From an uncultured Clostridia bacterium (GTDB lineage: Bacteria > Bacillota > Clostridia > Christensenellales > Pumilibacteraceae): a stretch of 62,654 nucleotides of DNA. Below are positions 16,304 through 25,744 of the stretch, in pieces. Positions within the stretch are counted from its first letter, which is position 1, and every line of letters starts with the position of its first letter. The DNA lies in assembly GCA_947089425.1 (NCBI GenBank), contig CAMUKG010000011.1, positions 1 through 62,654 of the forward strand. Direction: 5' to 3'. The notes beneath the pieces are model-generated. The model made no database searches, was not told where the DNA came from, and saw nothing but the letters and a program-made list of their open reading frames with translations. Position numbers and translations under genes: made by a program.

Positions 16304-18652
16304 CTACACCAAAGCCGACGTGAAAACTTCGTCGATAGTTTCGGCGCAAAGAATTTTAACGTTCTTTTTCACTTCGGCCGGGAGCTCTTCGGCGTCTTTA
16401 CGGTTACCTTTGGGAATGATTATTGTTTTAACTCCCGCTCGGAAAGCCGCCAACGATTTCTCTTTTAATCCTCCTATCGGAAGCACCTTGCCGCGCAAAG
16501 TTATTTCGCCTGTCATAGCGACATTCCTGTTCACTTTTCTGCCGCATAGCGCGCTCAAAACAGCGGTTGCCATAGTTATTCCCGCGCTCGGTCCGTCCTT
16601 AGGAGTTGCTCCTTCGGGCACGTGAATGTGAATATCGCACTTAGTGAACTTTTCAAGCGGAATGGCATATTGCTCGGCGCGAGAGCGTACAAGCGTGAGA
16701 GCCGTGCGGCACGATTCTTTCATAACGTCGCCCAAACTGCCCGTGAGAATAATTTCGCCCTTGCCGTCGGGAATAACCGCTACTTCTATATTAAGGGTAA
16801 CTCCCCCCACGCTCGTCCACGCGAGCCCTGTGGCAAGTCCAACCTCGTCGGCGTCGTTTTTACGCTCGTCGGTGAATTTCGTAACTCCGAGATATTCTTT
16901 AAGGTCGGCTTTCGTCACGTCGTAATGCCCTATATTGTCTTTACCGTTTTCCACCGCTTTAACTGCTATTTTGCGAATAACGGTACCGATTTCGCGTTCC
17001 AAATTGCGCACGCCGCTCTCTCGGGTGTATCCCGCTATAATCTGCATTAAAACGGAATCGGGAATGCTCACCGCGCTCTCCGAAAGTCCGTTGGCTGCAA
17101 GTTGCTTTGGCACAAGATACCTTTTCGCTATTTCGAGCTTTTCCTCGTAGGTGTAGCCCGAAAGCTCTATAACTTCCATGCGGTCAAGTAGAGGCGCGGG
17201 AATGGTTTCAAGACTGTTCGCCGTAGTCACGAACATTACTTTGCTAAGGTCGTAAGGCACTTCGAGGTAATGGTCTTTAAAGGCGTTGTTTTGGTTGGGG
17301 TCGAGCACTTCGAGCATGGCTGACGCAGGGTCGCCTCTGAAATCGGACGACATTTTGTCGATTTCGTCAAGCAAAAACACGGGATTTATAACGTCGGCTT
17401 GCTTCATTCCGCTTATAATTCTGCCCGGAAGAGCGCCTATATAGGTGCGTCTGTGACCGCGTATTTCGGCTTCGTCGCGCACTCCGCCCAAACTCATGCT
17501 CACGAGTTTTCTTCCCGCCGCGCGAGCTATGCTCGACACAACCGAAGTTTTTCCCACGCCGGGAGGCCCAACAAAACACAAAATGGGACCTTTAAGATTT
17601 TTGGTGAGTTGGTGCACCGCAAGATATTCCACAATACGCTCTTTCACCTTTTCTAGTCCGTAGTGGTCTTCGTCGAGAATTTCGCGGGCGCGTTTTAAAT
17701 CGAGATTGTCGTCCGATTCCTCAGTCCACGGCATATCGAGCAACCAATCAAGGTAAGTGCGACTGACCCCCGATTCGGGCGAAGTGGGATTCATCTTGCT
17801 CATTCGGGCAAGCTCTTTGTCTATCTTATTTTGAACTTCTTCAGGGAGAGCGCGCGCTTTCGCTCTATTTCGGTAATCCTCTATTTCGTCGGTATCTTCT
17901 CCGAGCTCGTCGTGAATCGCCTTTATCTGCTCGCGCAAGTAATATTCGCGTTGATTTTTGTCGATATTCTCGCGCACTTTAATACTTATTTTCTTTTCCA
18001 CAGCCATAATTTCGCACTCGCGCACCATTACGGCATATATGTCTTCAAGCTGACTGTATTCGTCGGGAGTTTCGAGCAATTTTTGCTTTTCGCCGTCGTC
18101 GCGATATAAATGCGTCCCCATGAGACCTATGAACGACTTAGTGTCGTGCAAATCGAGACTGCGCATTGCGTCGGCGGGAAAGTTCGATTCGAGCTTTTTA
18201 TATTTTTCGAGCTGTTCAGACAACCGCCTTTTCGCGGCTTCCACAAGAATAGGGTCGCTCGGACGCGAAACAAACTCTTTTAAACATACTTCGAAATACG
18301 GCGTAATATTAGCGTAGCTTTCTATTTCCATACGCTTTATTCCGCTCACGAGCACCCTAAAACTGTCGTTGGGCAACTTCGTTATTTGCTTTACGCGCGC
18401 CAAACACCCCACCCTGTAAATATCTTTGGGCGCGGGATTTGCGGCGTTATGTCTTCTTTGCGCCACCAAAAAAATGTCTTGATTGCTTTCCACAGCCTTA
18501 TTGAGAGCCACGATTGACTTATCGCGCCCCAAATCAAACACAATAGACTGCCCCGGAAACACCACAAGTCCGCGAAGCACTATCATTTTTACCGACGGCT
18601 TTGGCGGCGGCATACCCGCCTTAGACGGTTCGTTGAAAGTCATTTCGTCCAT
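16304..18652 (-). CDS. lon: ATP-dependent protease Lon
   Basis: 782 residues. Lon degrades damaged and regulatory proteins in the cytosol. The N-terminal substrate-binding domain (about 20-215) is followed by a coiled coil and an AAA+ module with Walker A GPPGVGKTS (about 363-371) and sensor region LLDEIDKMSSDFRGDPASAM. The C-terminal serine-lysine protease domain has GPSAGITMATA with the catalytic serine, and GGLKEKSLAA with the catalytic lysine. The N-terminus is slightly extended. It has its own promoter (18675-18703) and is followed by engB. Confidence 0.97.
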   Translation of the reverse strand: MDEMTFNEPSKAGMPPPKPSVKMIVLRGLVVFPGQSIVFDLGRDKSIVALNKAVESNQDIFLVAQRRHNAANPAPKDIYRVGCLARVKQITKLPNDSFRVLVSGIKRMEIESYANITPYFEVCLKEFVSRPSDPILVEAAKRRLSEQLEKYKKLESNFPADAMRSLDLHDTKSFIGLMGTHLYRDDGEKQKLLETPDEYSQLEDIYAVMVRECEIMAVEKKISIKVRENIDKNQREYYLREQIKAIHDELGEDTDEIEDYRNRAKARALPEEVQNKIDKELARMSKMNPTSPESGVSRTYLDWLLDMPWTEESDDNLDLKRAREILDEDHYGLEKVKERIVEYLAVHQLTKNLKGPILCFVGPPGVGKTSVVSSIARAAGRKLVSMSLGGVRDEAEIRGHRRTYIGALPGRIISGMKQADVINPVFLLDEIDKMSSDFRGDPASAMLEVLDPNQNNAFKDHYLEVPYDLSKVMFVTTANSLETIPAPLLDRMEVIELSGYTYEEKLEIAKRYLVPKQLAANGLSESAVSIPDSVLMQIIAGYTRESGVRNLEREIGTVIRKIAVKAVENGKDNIGHYDVTKADLKEYLGVTKFTDERKNDADEVGLATGLAWTSVGGVTLNIEVAVIPDGKGEIILTGSLGDVMKESCRTALTLVRSRAEQYAIPLEKFTKCDIHIHVPEGATPKDGPSAGITMATAVLSALCGRKVNRNVAMTGEITLRGKVLPIGGLKEKSLAAFRAGVKTIIIPKGNRKDAEELPAEVKKNVKILCAETIDEVFTSALV

Positions 18653-18674
18653 ACTTTAATTCTCCACGTTAACT

Positions 18675-18703
18675 ATTATATCACAAAGCAAGAAAAGTTA
18701 CAA
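18675..18703 (-). promoter_or_regulatory. lon promoter
   Basis: On the minus strand TTGTAA (18698-18703), 17-bp spacer, extended -10 TGATATAAT with TATAAT at 18675-18680. No CIRCE or CtsR-like operator is recognisable nearby. Confidence 0.7.
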
Positions 18704-18787
18704 GCGGTTTGCCTCGTTATTTTCGCAATGAAAAACTTGTGAAAGCAAAGTAAAATCGCATACGACAAAAGGTTTTAAATTCCGCAA

Positions 18788-18826
18788 AAAAATCTTCTTT
18801 GCTCTTACAAAACAAAGAAGATTTTT
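18788..18826. terminator. Terminator after clpX
   Basis: Perfect 14-bp arms (AAAAATCTTCTTTG at 18788-18801 and its complement at 18813-18826) with an 11-base loop. T-rich on both sides. It ends the tig-clpP-clpX transcript and separates it from lon. Confidence 0.85.
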
Positions 18827-18875
18827 ATTTTTCCGTTATTTTCTATATTCGGCAACAAACCGAACGTGACAACTT

Positions 18876-20147
18876 TTAAGCGGAAGCTTTTTGCTCGTTA
18901 CGGAATATTTGCTCCGGCATAGTTCCGTTTTGCACGCATTCGCGGTCTATAACAACTTTAATTATGCTCTTATCGGTGGGCACACGATACATTATTTCAA
19001 GCATACAGTTTTCCACGATTGAACGCAAACCGCGAGCGCCCGTTTTTAGTTCGATTGCCTTTTCGGCTATCGCCGTAACGGCGTCGGGAGTAAACACAAG
19101 TTCCACTCCGTCCATTTCCAAAAGCTTTTCGTATTGCTTTGTGAGAGCGTCGCGCGGCTTTGTGAGGATTTCCACCAAAGCGGCTTTGTCTAGGTCGTTA
19201 AGGCTCACCGTTACGGGAACTCTTCCCACAAATTCGGGAATAAGTCCGTATTGTATGAGATCTTGCGGCTGAACGTCTTTAAACCATTGCGAAGTGTCCT
19301 TTTCCGTTTTGGAGACGATTTCGCCGCCGAAACCGAGTGACGCCGCGTTTGCGCGCTTGGAAATAATCTTATCAAGCCCGACGAAAGCGCCGCCGAAAAT
19401 AAACAATATATTCGTTGTGTCGATTGTAAGACATTCTTGCTGAGGATGTTTTCTGCCGCCCTGAGGAGGAACGCTCGCCACAGTGCTCTCTATGATTTTC
19501 AACAAAGCCTGTTGCACGCCCTCGCCCGAAACGTCGCGCGTAATGCTTACGTTTTCGCTCTTGCGCGAAATCTTATCGATTTCATCAACATATATAATTC
19601 CGCGTTGCGCGCGCTCTATGTCGTAGTCGGCGTTTTGAATGAGCTTTAACAGCACGTTTTCCACGTCTTCGCCCACATAACCCGCTTCGGTGAGGGTTGT
19701 TGCGTCGGCGACCGCAAACGGAACGTCGAGAATTTTCGACAACGTTTGCGCGAGCAACGTTTTCCCGCAACCCGTAGGTCCGAGCATTAAAATATTGCTC
19801 TTTTTAAGCTCAATGTCGCGCTTATTCGACTTTCCCTTTCCTTTCGGGTGCGACGCATTGTAGTTTATGCGCTTATAGTGGTTATACACGGCGACGCTCA
19901 AAACTCTTTTCGCCATGTCTTGCCCTATAATGTATTCGTCGAGCTCTTTTTTGATTTGCTCGGGCGACGGCAATTTCACCGCGTTCGATTCGGTGGATTT
20001 TTTAACTCTGCTCGAAAGTATTTCATTGCAAATTCCTATGCACCCGTCGCATATCGACACGCCTGTGGGTCCGGAGACAAGCTCTACAACTTCCGACTGC
20101 TTTTTGCCGCAAAACGCGCATTGAAGCTCTCTGTTCTTTTCGTTCAA
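18876..20147 (-). CDS. clpX: ATP-dependent Clp protease ATP-binding subunit ClpX
   Basis: 423 residues. ClpX unfolds substrates and feeds them to ClpP. The N-terminal zinc-binding domain has CAFCGK and CDGCIGIC (Cys pairs at about 10/13 and 33/36). The AAA+ module has Walker A GPTGCGKT (about 121-128), Walker [11 protein letters not shown] and the pore loop GYVGEDVE. The start is TTG, supported by GGAGGG about six bases before it. clpP lies upstream on the same strand, but 240 bp of structured DNA separate them. Confidence 0.97.
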   Translation of the reverse strand: MNEKNRELQCAFCGKKQSEVVELVSGPTGVSICDGCIGICNEILSSRVKKSTESNAVKLPSPEQIKKELDEYIIGQDMAKRVLSVAVYNHYKRINYNASHPKGKGKSNKRDIELKKSNILMLGPTGCGKTLLAQTLSKILDVPFAVADATTLTEAGYVGEDVENVLLKLIQNADYDIERAQRGIIYVDEIDKISRKSENVSITRDVSGEGVQQALLKIIESTVASVPPQGGRKHPQQECLTIDTTNILFIFGGAFVGLDKIISKRANAASLGFGGEIVSKTEKDTSQWFKDVQPQDLIQYGLIPEFVGRVPVTVSLNDLDKAALVEILTKPRDALTKQYEKLLEMDGVELVFTPDAVTAIAEKAIELKTGARGLRSIVENCMLEIMYRVPTDKSIIKVVIDRECVQNGTMPEQIFRNEQKASA

Positions 20148-20197
20148 TATATCCCTCCGATTTCGTTTGGCAGAGCATTATTTTATATCCAAACCCG

Positions 20198-20354
20198 CTT
20201 TGTGGCGTAAATTGCGGTTCTTCCGCCGTTTGCAGCCACAAAGTGCAAAGCAATTTCGGGGAGCAAACAATCGAAAGTGCGAGGCAAAGGCGCGACAGTG
20301 TGCTCAGTAGCACTCCGAGCGACTTTAACAAAGCAATTTCGTTTGTTTTGCCCC
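20198..20354. repeat. Structured palindromic element in the clpP-clpX gap
   Basis: A 46-base imperfect hairpin (arms CTTTGTGGC 20198-20206 and GCCACAAAG 20235-20243, inner GCGG/CCGC) is followed by a larger imperfect inverted repeat. Its left arm begins GGGGAGCAAACAA at 20258 and its right arm ends GTTTGTTTTGCCCC at 20341-20354. A small inner hairpin (GTGCT/AGCAC near 20300-20312) lies within it. The gap has no open frame with recognisable homology. It could be a dispersed repeat (MITE or REP type) or a structured intergenic RNA; transcription from clpP would pass through it. Confidence 0.5.
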
Positions 20355-20387
20355 TGAAAATCGGGTTCGAGTATAGAATGCTCTTGC

Positions 20388-20981
20388 CTAAGCTCTCTTA
20401 ACGAAAATCTTATCTATAAGACCGTATTTATGCGCCTCTTCGGCTGTCATATAGTAATCTCGGTCTACGTCGCGCTCTATTTTTTCAAGCGGCTGACCGC
20501 TGTTCTCCGCCAAAATGCGATTCATTTTCTTCTTGGTTTTAAGAATATGTTCCGCCTGAATAGCGATGTCGCTCGCCTGTCCCTGAGCTCCGCCCAAAGG
20601 TTGGTGAATCATAATTTCGCTGTTGGGAAGCGCGAAACGTTTGCCCTTCGCGCCGCTGCTCAAAAGAAATGCGCCCATGCTCGCCGCCATACCCACGCAA
20701 ATAGTGCTTACGTCGCACTTGATATAGTTCATGGTGTCGTATATTCCCATTCCTGCGGTAACGCTTCCGCCGGGACTGTTTATATAAAGGCTTATATCTT
20801 TGTCGGGGTCCTTTCCTTCCAAATGCAAGAGCTGAGCTATTATCAAATCTGCCGTAATGTCGTCTATCTCGCCCGTAAGGAAAACTATACGGTCTTCGAG
20901 CAAGCGGGAATAAATGTCATACGAGCGTTCGCCTCTGTTGGTTTGCTCCACTACCATAGGTACAAGACTGCTTTTTATCAT
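20388..20981 (-). CDS. clpP: ATP-dependent Clp protease proteolytic subunit
   Basis: 197 residues. Serine peptidase that forms the Clp barrel. Catalytic serine in [12 protein letters not shown] (about residue 101), histidine in [14 protein letters not shown] (about 126) and aspartate near [11 protein letters not shown] (about 175). It sits between tig and clpX, the usual order. Confidence 0.97.
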   Translation of the reverse strand: MIKSSLVPMVVEQTNRGERSYDIYSRLLEDRIVFLTGEIDDITADLIIAQLLHLEGKDPDKDISLYINSPGGSVTAGMGIYDTMNYIKCDVSTICVGMAASMGAFLLSSGAKGKRFALPNSEIMIHQPLGGAQGQASDIAIQAEHILKTKKKMNRILAENSGQPLEKIERDVDRDYYMTAEEAHKYGLIDKIFVKRA

Positions 20982-21026
20982 AATACTATTTATATCCTCC
21001 CTGCGTTTTATTTATTCCGACGAAAA

Positions 21027-22460
21027 TCAGTCTTTTTTGTCGGTTGACTTTTTAGACGCGCTCGATTTCGCGGCAGACTTTTTAGCGGCGCTCGCGCTCT
21101 TCGGCGAAGCGCTCTGTTTTGCGGTAGCGGTTTTAGTCGGCTTTTCGGCTTTGTCCGCTTTTTGAGCTTTTGCCGTGAAAACGGTTGCCGCCGCGAGCTC
21201 GTTCAATGCTTTTTCAACCGTCATATCGCTCTTTATGTGAAGAAGCTGACGCTCCGAAAGTCCGCTCTTGTATTCTTCGGCGGTTTTGCCCATAGACGAA
21301 GCTATTTCGCCCAAGCGAGCGTCGAGTTCTTCTTCGTTAGGCTCTATTTTGTCGGTTTTTATAACTTGTTCCAAAACAAGGCGAGTTTTAACGTTTTTCT
21401 CAGCCTCCGCTTTTCTGTCTTTCTTAAAGTCTTCGCGCGACGAATTCGTGTATTTGAAATAGTCGTCGAGTTTCATGCCGCGATACATTTGCGAAAAACG
21501 GTATTCGAATTCTTGCAACATATATTCGAGCTCGTTTTCAATCATGCACTCGGGAATGTCGACCGACGCGTTCGCAACGATGGCGTCGAGCATATTCGTT
21601 TTGTTTTCGTTGTCAGCTCTGCGGCTCGCGTTATCGTTCAATCTCTTGCTAACGTCGGCGCGATATTCTTCAACCGTTTCGAACTTGGTGGTGTCTTTCA
21701 CAAATTCGTCGGTAAGCTCGGGCACTTCGCGAAACTTGATTCCGTGCAAAGTAACCGCAAAAACAGCGTCTTTTCCTTTAAGCTCTTCGGCGTGATAATC
21801 GTCGGGAAACTTAACTTTAAGGTCTTTTTGCTCTCCTATTTTCATTCCTACAACTTGCTCTTCGAAGCCGGGAATAAACGACTTGCTGCCGAGCGTGAGC
21901 TCTTGCTTTTCGGCGGTTCCGCCGTTAAACTTAACCCCGTCAACCGAGCCGCTGTAATCGATTGTAACGGTGTCTCCGTCGCGGGCTTCACGGTCGGTGA
22001 TTTCAATCATGCGGCTTTTCGCTTGGCGCGAACGCATAATTTCGTCGTCAACGTCTTTTTCCGTTACGGGATATTCCGCTTTGGGAACGGCGAGTCCCTT
22101 GTATTCGCCGAGCGTCACTTCGGGCTTAACAGTCACTTCGATAGTAAAAGTCAAAGCGTCTTCGCCGAACTTGTCTATGTCCACTTTGGGCTCGTCGACC
22201 GGTTCTACGTCTTCGTTCTCTTTGAGCGCGGTAGCATAAGCCTTAGACGCGCACGCATTGAACGCGTCGTCGAAAAACACGGTGGGTCCGTAAAGGCTTT
22301 CTATAAACTTACGGGGCGCTTTGCCTCTGCGAAAACCCGATATGTTGTATTTTCCTCTCGTCTTTATATAAGCGGAATTGATTTCCTCTTCCCACTCGTT
22401 CTGAGGCACCGAAAAAGAAAATTTCACGCTGCCTTTTTGTCTTTCCGTTTTGTATTCCAT
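21027..22460 (-). CDS. tig: Trigger factor with a lysine/alanine-rich C-terminal tail
   Basis: 477 residues from ATG 22460 (GGAGGTTATC directly upstream); an in-frame ATG four codons earlier overlaps the ribosome binding site. The protein is the ribosome-associated chaperone and prolyl isomerase. The N-terminal ribosome-binding domain has the signature GFRRGKAPR at about residues 42-50. The FKBP-type domain spans about 145-240 (GDTVTIDYSGSVDGVKFNGG), followed by the helical chaperone arms to about 430. The last 45 residues are a low-complexity Lys/Ala/Ser/Thr tail ending in KKD, absent from most trigger factors. It heads the tig-clpP-clpX unit. Confidence 0.95.
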   Translation of the reverse strand: MEYKTERQKGSVKFSFSVPQNEWEEEINSAYIKTRGKYNISGFRRGKAPRKFIESLYGPTVFFDDAFNACASKAYATALKENEDVEPVDEPKVDIDKFGEDALTFTIEVTVKPEVTLGEYKGLAVPKAEYPVTEKDVDDEIMRSRQAKSRMIEITDREARDGDTVTIDYSGSVDGVKFNGGTAEKQELTLGSKSFIPGFEEQVVGMKIGEQKDLKVKFPDDYHAEELKGKDAVFAVTLHGIKFREVPELTDEFVKDTTKFETVEEYRADVSKRLNDNASRRADNENKTNMLDAIVANASVDIPECMIENELEYMLQEFEYRFSQMYRGMKLDDYFKYTNSSREDFKKDRKAEAEKNVKTRLVLEQVIKTDKIEPNEEELDARLGEIASSMGKTAEEYKSGLSERQLLHIKSDMTVEKALNELAAATVFTAKAQKADKAEKPTKTATAKQSASPKSASAAKKSAAKSSASKKSTDKKD

Positions 22461-22488
22461 GATAACCTCCAAAAAATCATACTTACAT

Positions 22489-22518
22489 ATAATATCACAA
22501 TCCGCTTCGCTTTGTCAA
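22489..22518 (-). promoter_or_regulatory. tig-clpP-clpX promoter
   Basis: On the minus strand TTGACA (22513-22518), 18-bp spacer, TATTAT (22489-22494). Its -35 box is six bases away from the -35 box of the divergent rqcH promoter. Confidence 0.75.
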
Positions 22519-22524
22519 ATTGTA

Positions 22525-22553
22525 TTGACTAATTCCCCGAATAAGTTTATACT
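22525..22553 (+). promoter_or_regulatory. rqcH promoter
   Basis: TTGACT (22525-22530), 17-bp spacer, TATACT (22548-22553). Back to back with the tig promoter. Confidence 0.75.
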
Positions 22554-22581
22554 TAAAGAAACCTACCGAAAGGAGCAAATA

Positions 22582-24276
22582 ATGCCCGCAGACTCGTTGC
22601 ATATCAAAAAAGCGGCTCTCGAACTTAACGAGCTTTTAAACGGCGGAAGAATAGACAAAATAACTATGCCCGAACCCGACGAAATTATTTTGCACGTTCA
22701 CGCCAAAAAGAACTATTCTGTTGTTATGAGCGCCAACCCTTCGCTTCCGCGCGCGCACATAACGCAAAACGCGCCCAAAAATAACCCGCTTACAGCGCCC
22801 GCATTTTTAATGCACCTAAGAAAACACATAGGCGGCGCAACGGTTAGCGGAGTTTCGGCACACGACGGTGAGCGAATTTTGCTCTTTTCGTTAAAAGCGC
22901 GTAACGAGCTCGGCTACGAAGAGCAAAAAACTCTTATATGTGAAATAATGGGCAAATATGCGAATATAATTCTCGCGAACTCCGACGGAAAAATTTCCGA
23001 ATGCATAAAACACATATCGCCCGCAAGTAGCGAAAAGCGCCCCGTGTTGCCCGGATTGCCCTACTCTTTTCCCCCGCCGCAAAATAAAATCGACATATTC
23101 GACGGCAAAGCATTGAAAACCGTTTTGAGCGCTTTCGAAGGCGGCAACGTAGGCGGGTATATTCTCGCAAACGCGGCGGGACTCGCTCCCGCAACCGTAA
23201 ACGCAATAACTTCGCGGGCTGTGGGCGGACTTTTTTTCGATTCACTAACGGACGAGCAAAAAGAACTGCTTGCGAACGCATTCGACGAAACGAACATTCT
23301 TAAAAACGCGAAGCCTTGCGTGCGCAAAGAAAACGGCGAAAAATCCGATTTTTGGATTGCTCCGTTCGCGACCGACGGCAAATACGAATTTTACGACACT
23401 CTGAACGAAGCTATGGACGCTCACTTCTTCGCGCTCGACCGAGACAGACGACTTGCCGAAAAAGCGCGCGTTCCCAAAACTACGGTTAAAAACGCTATTG
23501 CCCGCACCGAAAAAAAACTTAAACTTTTTCGCGAGCGAAAAGCCGAAGCGTCCGACGCAGAAACCGACAGACTCAGCGGCGAATTGATTATAGCTAATAT
23601 TTACCGATTAAAGCAAGGCATGAGCTCGTTCGAAGCAGACAACTACTACGAAGAGCCGCCGCAAAAGATTACGATAAAACTCGATTCTAGCAAATCGCCG
23701 CAATTCAACGCGCAAGCGTACTTTAAGAAATACGCAAAAAAGAAAAAAACTCTTTCTATGGTTGAAACGCAAATCGCCGAAGCCGTAGCCGACCTCGAAT
23801 ATTTCAATTCCATTTACGACAGTTTTTCGTTTACCGATTCTGACGGTTTGGAAGAAATCGTTTCGGAGCTTTACGCCGCCAACCTTTTGCACGAACCAAA
23901 AAACAAACGAAAAAAAGAAAAGCCGCTTTCGTGCGGCGAACTCTCTTTCGAAGGTTGCGTAATTCGTTGGGGAAAAACGAACTACCAAAACGACAGGCTC
24001 ACAAAATCGGCGCATCCTTCCGATATTTGGTTGCACACTCAAAAAATACACGGCAGTCACGTTATTGTGTCGGGCGAAAATATCGGCGACGGCGTACTGC
24101 TTCGCGCGGCGCAAATAGCCGCCTACTACTCCAAAGCACGACTGAGCGACAACGTTCCCGTTGACTACACGCTTAAAAAATACGTTTCAAAGCCGAAAGG
24201 AAGCCCTCCCGGTAAAGTCGTTTATACCGATTACAAAACGTTATTCGTAACTCCGAAAGACGAACGCGACAATTAA
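22582..24276 (+). CDS. rqcH: RqcH (NFACT/FbpA family) ribosome quality-control factor
   Basis: 564 residues from ATG 22582 (AAAGGAG eight bases upstream); the open frame extends 44 codons further back through the promoter and is not used. RqcH binds stalled 50S subunits and adds alanine tails to nascent chains. The N-terminal NFACT-N domain begins with SLHIKKAALELNELLNGGRIDKI. Coiled coils occupy about 290-440. The NFACT-R domain has the DIWLHTQKIHGSHVI motif (about 494-508) and ends with GSPPGKVVYTDYKTLFV. The alanine-tail role is known for Bacillus RqcH and inferred here. The end overlaps convergent radC by four bases. Confidence 0.92.
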   Translation: MPADSLHIKKAALELNELLNGGRIDKITMPEPDEIILHVHAKKNYSVVMSANPSLPRAHITQNAPKNNPLTAPAFLMHLRKHIGGATVSGVSAHDGERILLFSLKARNELGYEEQKTLICEIMGKYANIILANSDGKISECIKHISPASSEKRPVLPGLPYSFPPPQNKIDIFDGKALKTVLSAFEGGNVGGYILANAAGLAPATVNAITSRAVGGLFFDSLTDEQKELLANAFDETNILKNAKPCVRKENGEKSDFWIAPFATDGKYEFYDTLNEAMDAHFFALDRDRRLAEKARVPKTTVKNAIARTEKKLKLFRERKAEASDAETDRLSGELIIANIYRLKQGMSSFEADNYYEEPPQKITIKLDSSKSPQFNAQAYFKKYAKKKKTLSMVETQIAEAVADLEYFNSIYDSFSFTDSDGLEEIVSELYAANLLHEPKNKRKKEKPLSCGELSFEGCVIRWGKTNYQNDRLTKSAHPSDIWLHTQKIHGSHVIVSGENIGDGVLLRAAQIAAYYSKARLSDNVPVDYTLKKYVSKPKGSPPGKVVYTDYKTLFVTPKDERDN

Positions 24277-25250
24277 ACCGCCTCGTTCGGATTGCACACC
24301 GTTTGCACCATGTCGCGAAAAATTACTTCGGTCTCGTCGGGATTTCCAAACGCAAGCAACTGCTTATATGCGCTAATTATTTCCATTTTTTCTTGATTTG
24401 AACCGAGCGTGCCGCTTTCGCCGAGTTTTAAAGTGCTCAATATTTGCAACTTGGTTTTTTCGGCTGTAAGCGCCGCCGACATTTTCGAACAAAGTTTTCT
24501 GCTTATGCTGATTATAGTGTCGAGCTCTTTATTTCCGAACATGCTCAAATATTTATTCCCGCTGAATATAAGATGGTCGTAAAACGTGAAACCCGTCATC
24601 ATACAGCAAGCCACGACGCGCGCCGTAGTTTCCATGTCGGAATCCGAAAAGCTCATAGTTCCGCCGGGATGATTATGCGACAAAATAATTTTCTTGGCGT
24701 CATTTCTGTCGGCTATTCTCAAAATTTTCATAACGTCTACGGCGGCGGAATCTACCGTGCCTTCGGTCACTTCGTCGGTTTGAATTATCTCGTCGTTTAT
24801 GTTTAGCGAAGTTACGAGCAAAATTTCTTTGGTTTGTCCCAAAAAGCGAGTATATAAATGCCAAGCCGCGCCTGCGGCGGTTGTGAGTCTTTCGGGACGA
24901 TTATAGCGGTTGTATTCGGCGCGCAACACTACGGGAAGAACGTGCGCCAAAAGATGCGCCGTTTTTTCGCCGACGTCTTTAACGCGTAGCAACTCGTAAT
25001 AGTCGGCATGTAAAACAGCCGACAGCGAACCGAACGTGCGTATTAACTCTTTCGCAATAGGTTTTGTGTCTTTTCGCGAAATTGTGGCAAACAACAGCCA
25101 TTCGAGCATTTGATATTCGTTAAATCCCGCAAAGTCGGGATTTCGGTCAACGGATTCGCGCACCCGTTCGCGGTGTCCCGCCGCGCTCGGCACATTCGAG
25201 CGCCTGTAAGCTCCGAGCAATTCTTCTATGTCGTTAAGTTTTTCCGCCAT
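24273..25250 (-). CDS. radC: RadC/JAB-domain protein with C-terminal extension
   Basis: 325 residues against about 225 for typical RadC. An N-terminal helix-hairpin-helix region (about 35-120, RVKDVGEKTAHLLAHV) is followed by a JAB/MPN metallo-domain with the JAMM motif SHNHPGGTMSFSDSD (about 196-210). The roughly 85 residues after it have no recognisable domain. RadC proteins were linked to DNA repair, but the role is not established and the JAMM motif suggests a peptidase-like site. Convergent with rqcH, four-base overlap. Confidence 0.85.
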   Translation of the reverse strand: MAEKLNDIEELLGAYRRSNVPSAAGHRERVRESVDRNPDFAGFNEYQMLEWLLFATISRKDTKPIAKELIRTFGSLSAVLHADYYELLRVKDVGEKTAHLLAHVLPVVLRAEYNRYNRPERLTTAAGAAWHLYTRFLGQTKEILLVTSLNINDEIIQTDEVTEGTVDSAAVDVMKILRIADRNDAKKIILSHNHPGGTMSFSDSDMETTARVVACCMMTGFTFYDHLIFSGNKYLSMFGNKELDTIISISRKLCSKMSAALTAEKTKLQILSTLKLGESGTLGSNQEKMEIISAYKQLLAFGNPDETEVIFRDMVQTVCNPNEAV

Positions 25251-25308
25251 ATTCTTCTATTCTCCCGAAAATTCGAGCGGCAACGTCTTATAATTTGCGA
25301 CGCTAATA

Positions 25309-25340
25309 AAAAAGGCGCTCCCAAAAACGAAAGCGCCGCT
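25309..25340 (-). terminator. Terminator at the end of the pyr-containing run
   Basis: On the minus strand GGCGCTTT and AAGCGCC-type arms (25314-25319 with 25332-25337) around a GA-rich loop, followed by six T. It lies 16 bases beyond the stop of the last small membrane protein. Confidence 0.75.
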
Positions 25341-25355
25341 TTGTTATGCAGTTAC

Positions 25356-25673
25356 TTAAACAAGCGCGTAAATAAAACCGAAAAGCGCGAGCGCGAAAAT
25401 CAAACCCATAATCACGGTGTTGATGATGGCGTTCTTGTATTCGGGCGAACGGTGATTTATTTTACTGCAAAGCACGCGCACACTGCGATAGAGAGCGAGC
25501 AACGTGGCAACGATATAAATTCCGAGCCCCACCGCTATTACGATATTGCTAACGAATATTCCCACCAAAAGCACTATCGCGCCGCCGAGCATTAAAAAGT
25601 CGCATATTTGACGAACTCCGAAGTTCGAAAAGTATGCTTGAATGAAATTACGTTTTTTAGCTTTTACCGCCAT
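25356..25673 (-). CDS. Small membrane protein of unknown function
   Basis: 105 residues. A basic N-terminus (VKAKKRNFIQ) precedes three or so hydrophobic helices (about 25-42, 45-63 and 85-104). No family recognised. GGAG precedes the ATG. It is the last gene before a terminator and follows another small membrane protein of similar length, so the two may belong together. Confidence 0.55.
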   Translation of the reverse strand: MAVKAKKRNFIQAYFSNFGVRQICDFLMLGGAIVLLVGIFVSNIVIAVGLGIYIVATLLALYRSVRVLCSKINHRSPEYKNAIINTVIMGLIFALALFGFIYALV

Positions 25674-25744
25674 GTTAAAAATCTCCGTCGTTTTTTATTT
25701 AGTATGCGCAAGTTTTCGTTACAAATAATCAAAAATGTAATTGT

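Noticed and set aside
20023..20331. 102-codon frame in the clpP-clpX gap running into clpX
   Set aside because: It reads through the palindromic element and then out of frame into clpX, with no ribosome site; the repeat explains it.
20982..21026. Possible CIRCE or CtsR operator near clpP/tig
   Set aside because: No inverted or direct repeat of the expected kind is seen here or at the lon promoter.
21162..22532. 456-codon plus-strand frame
   Set aside because: Antisense to tig, Phe/Arg-rich low-complexity product; a shadow.
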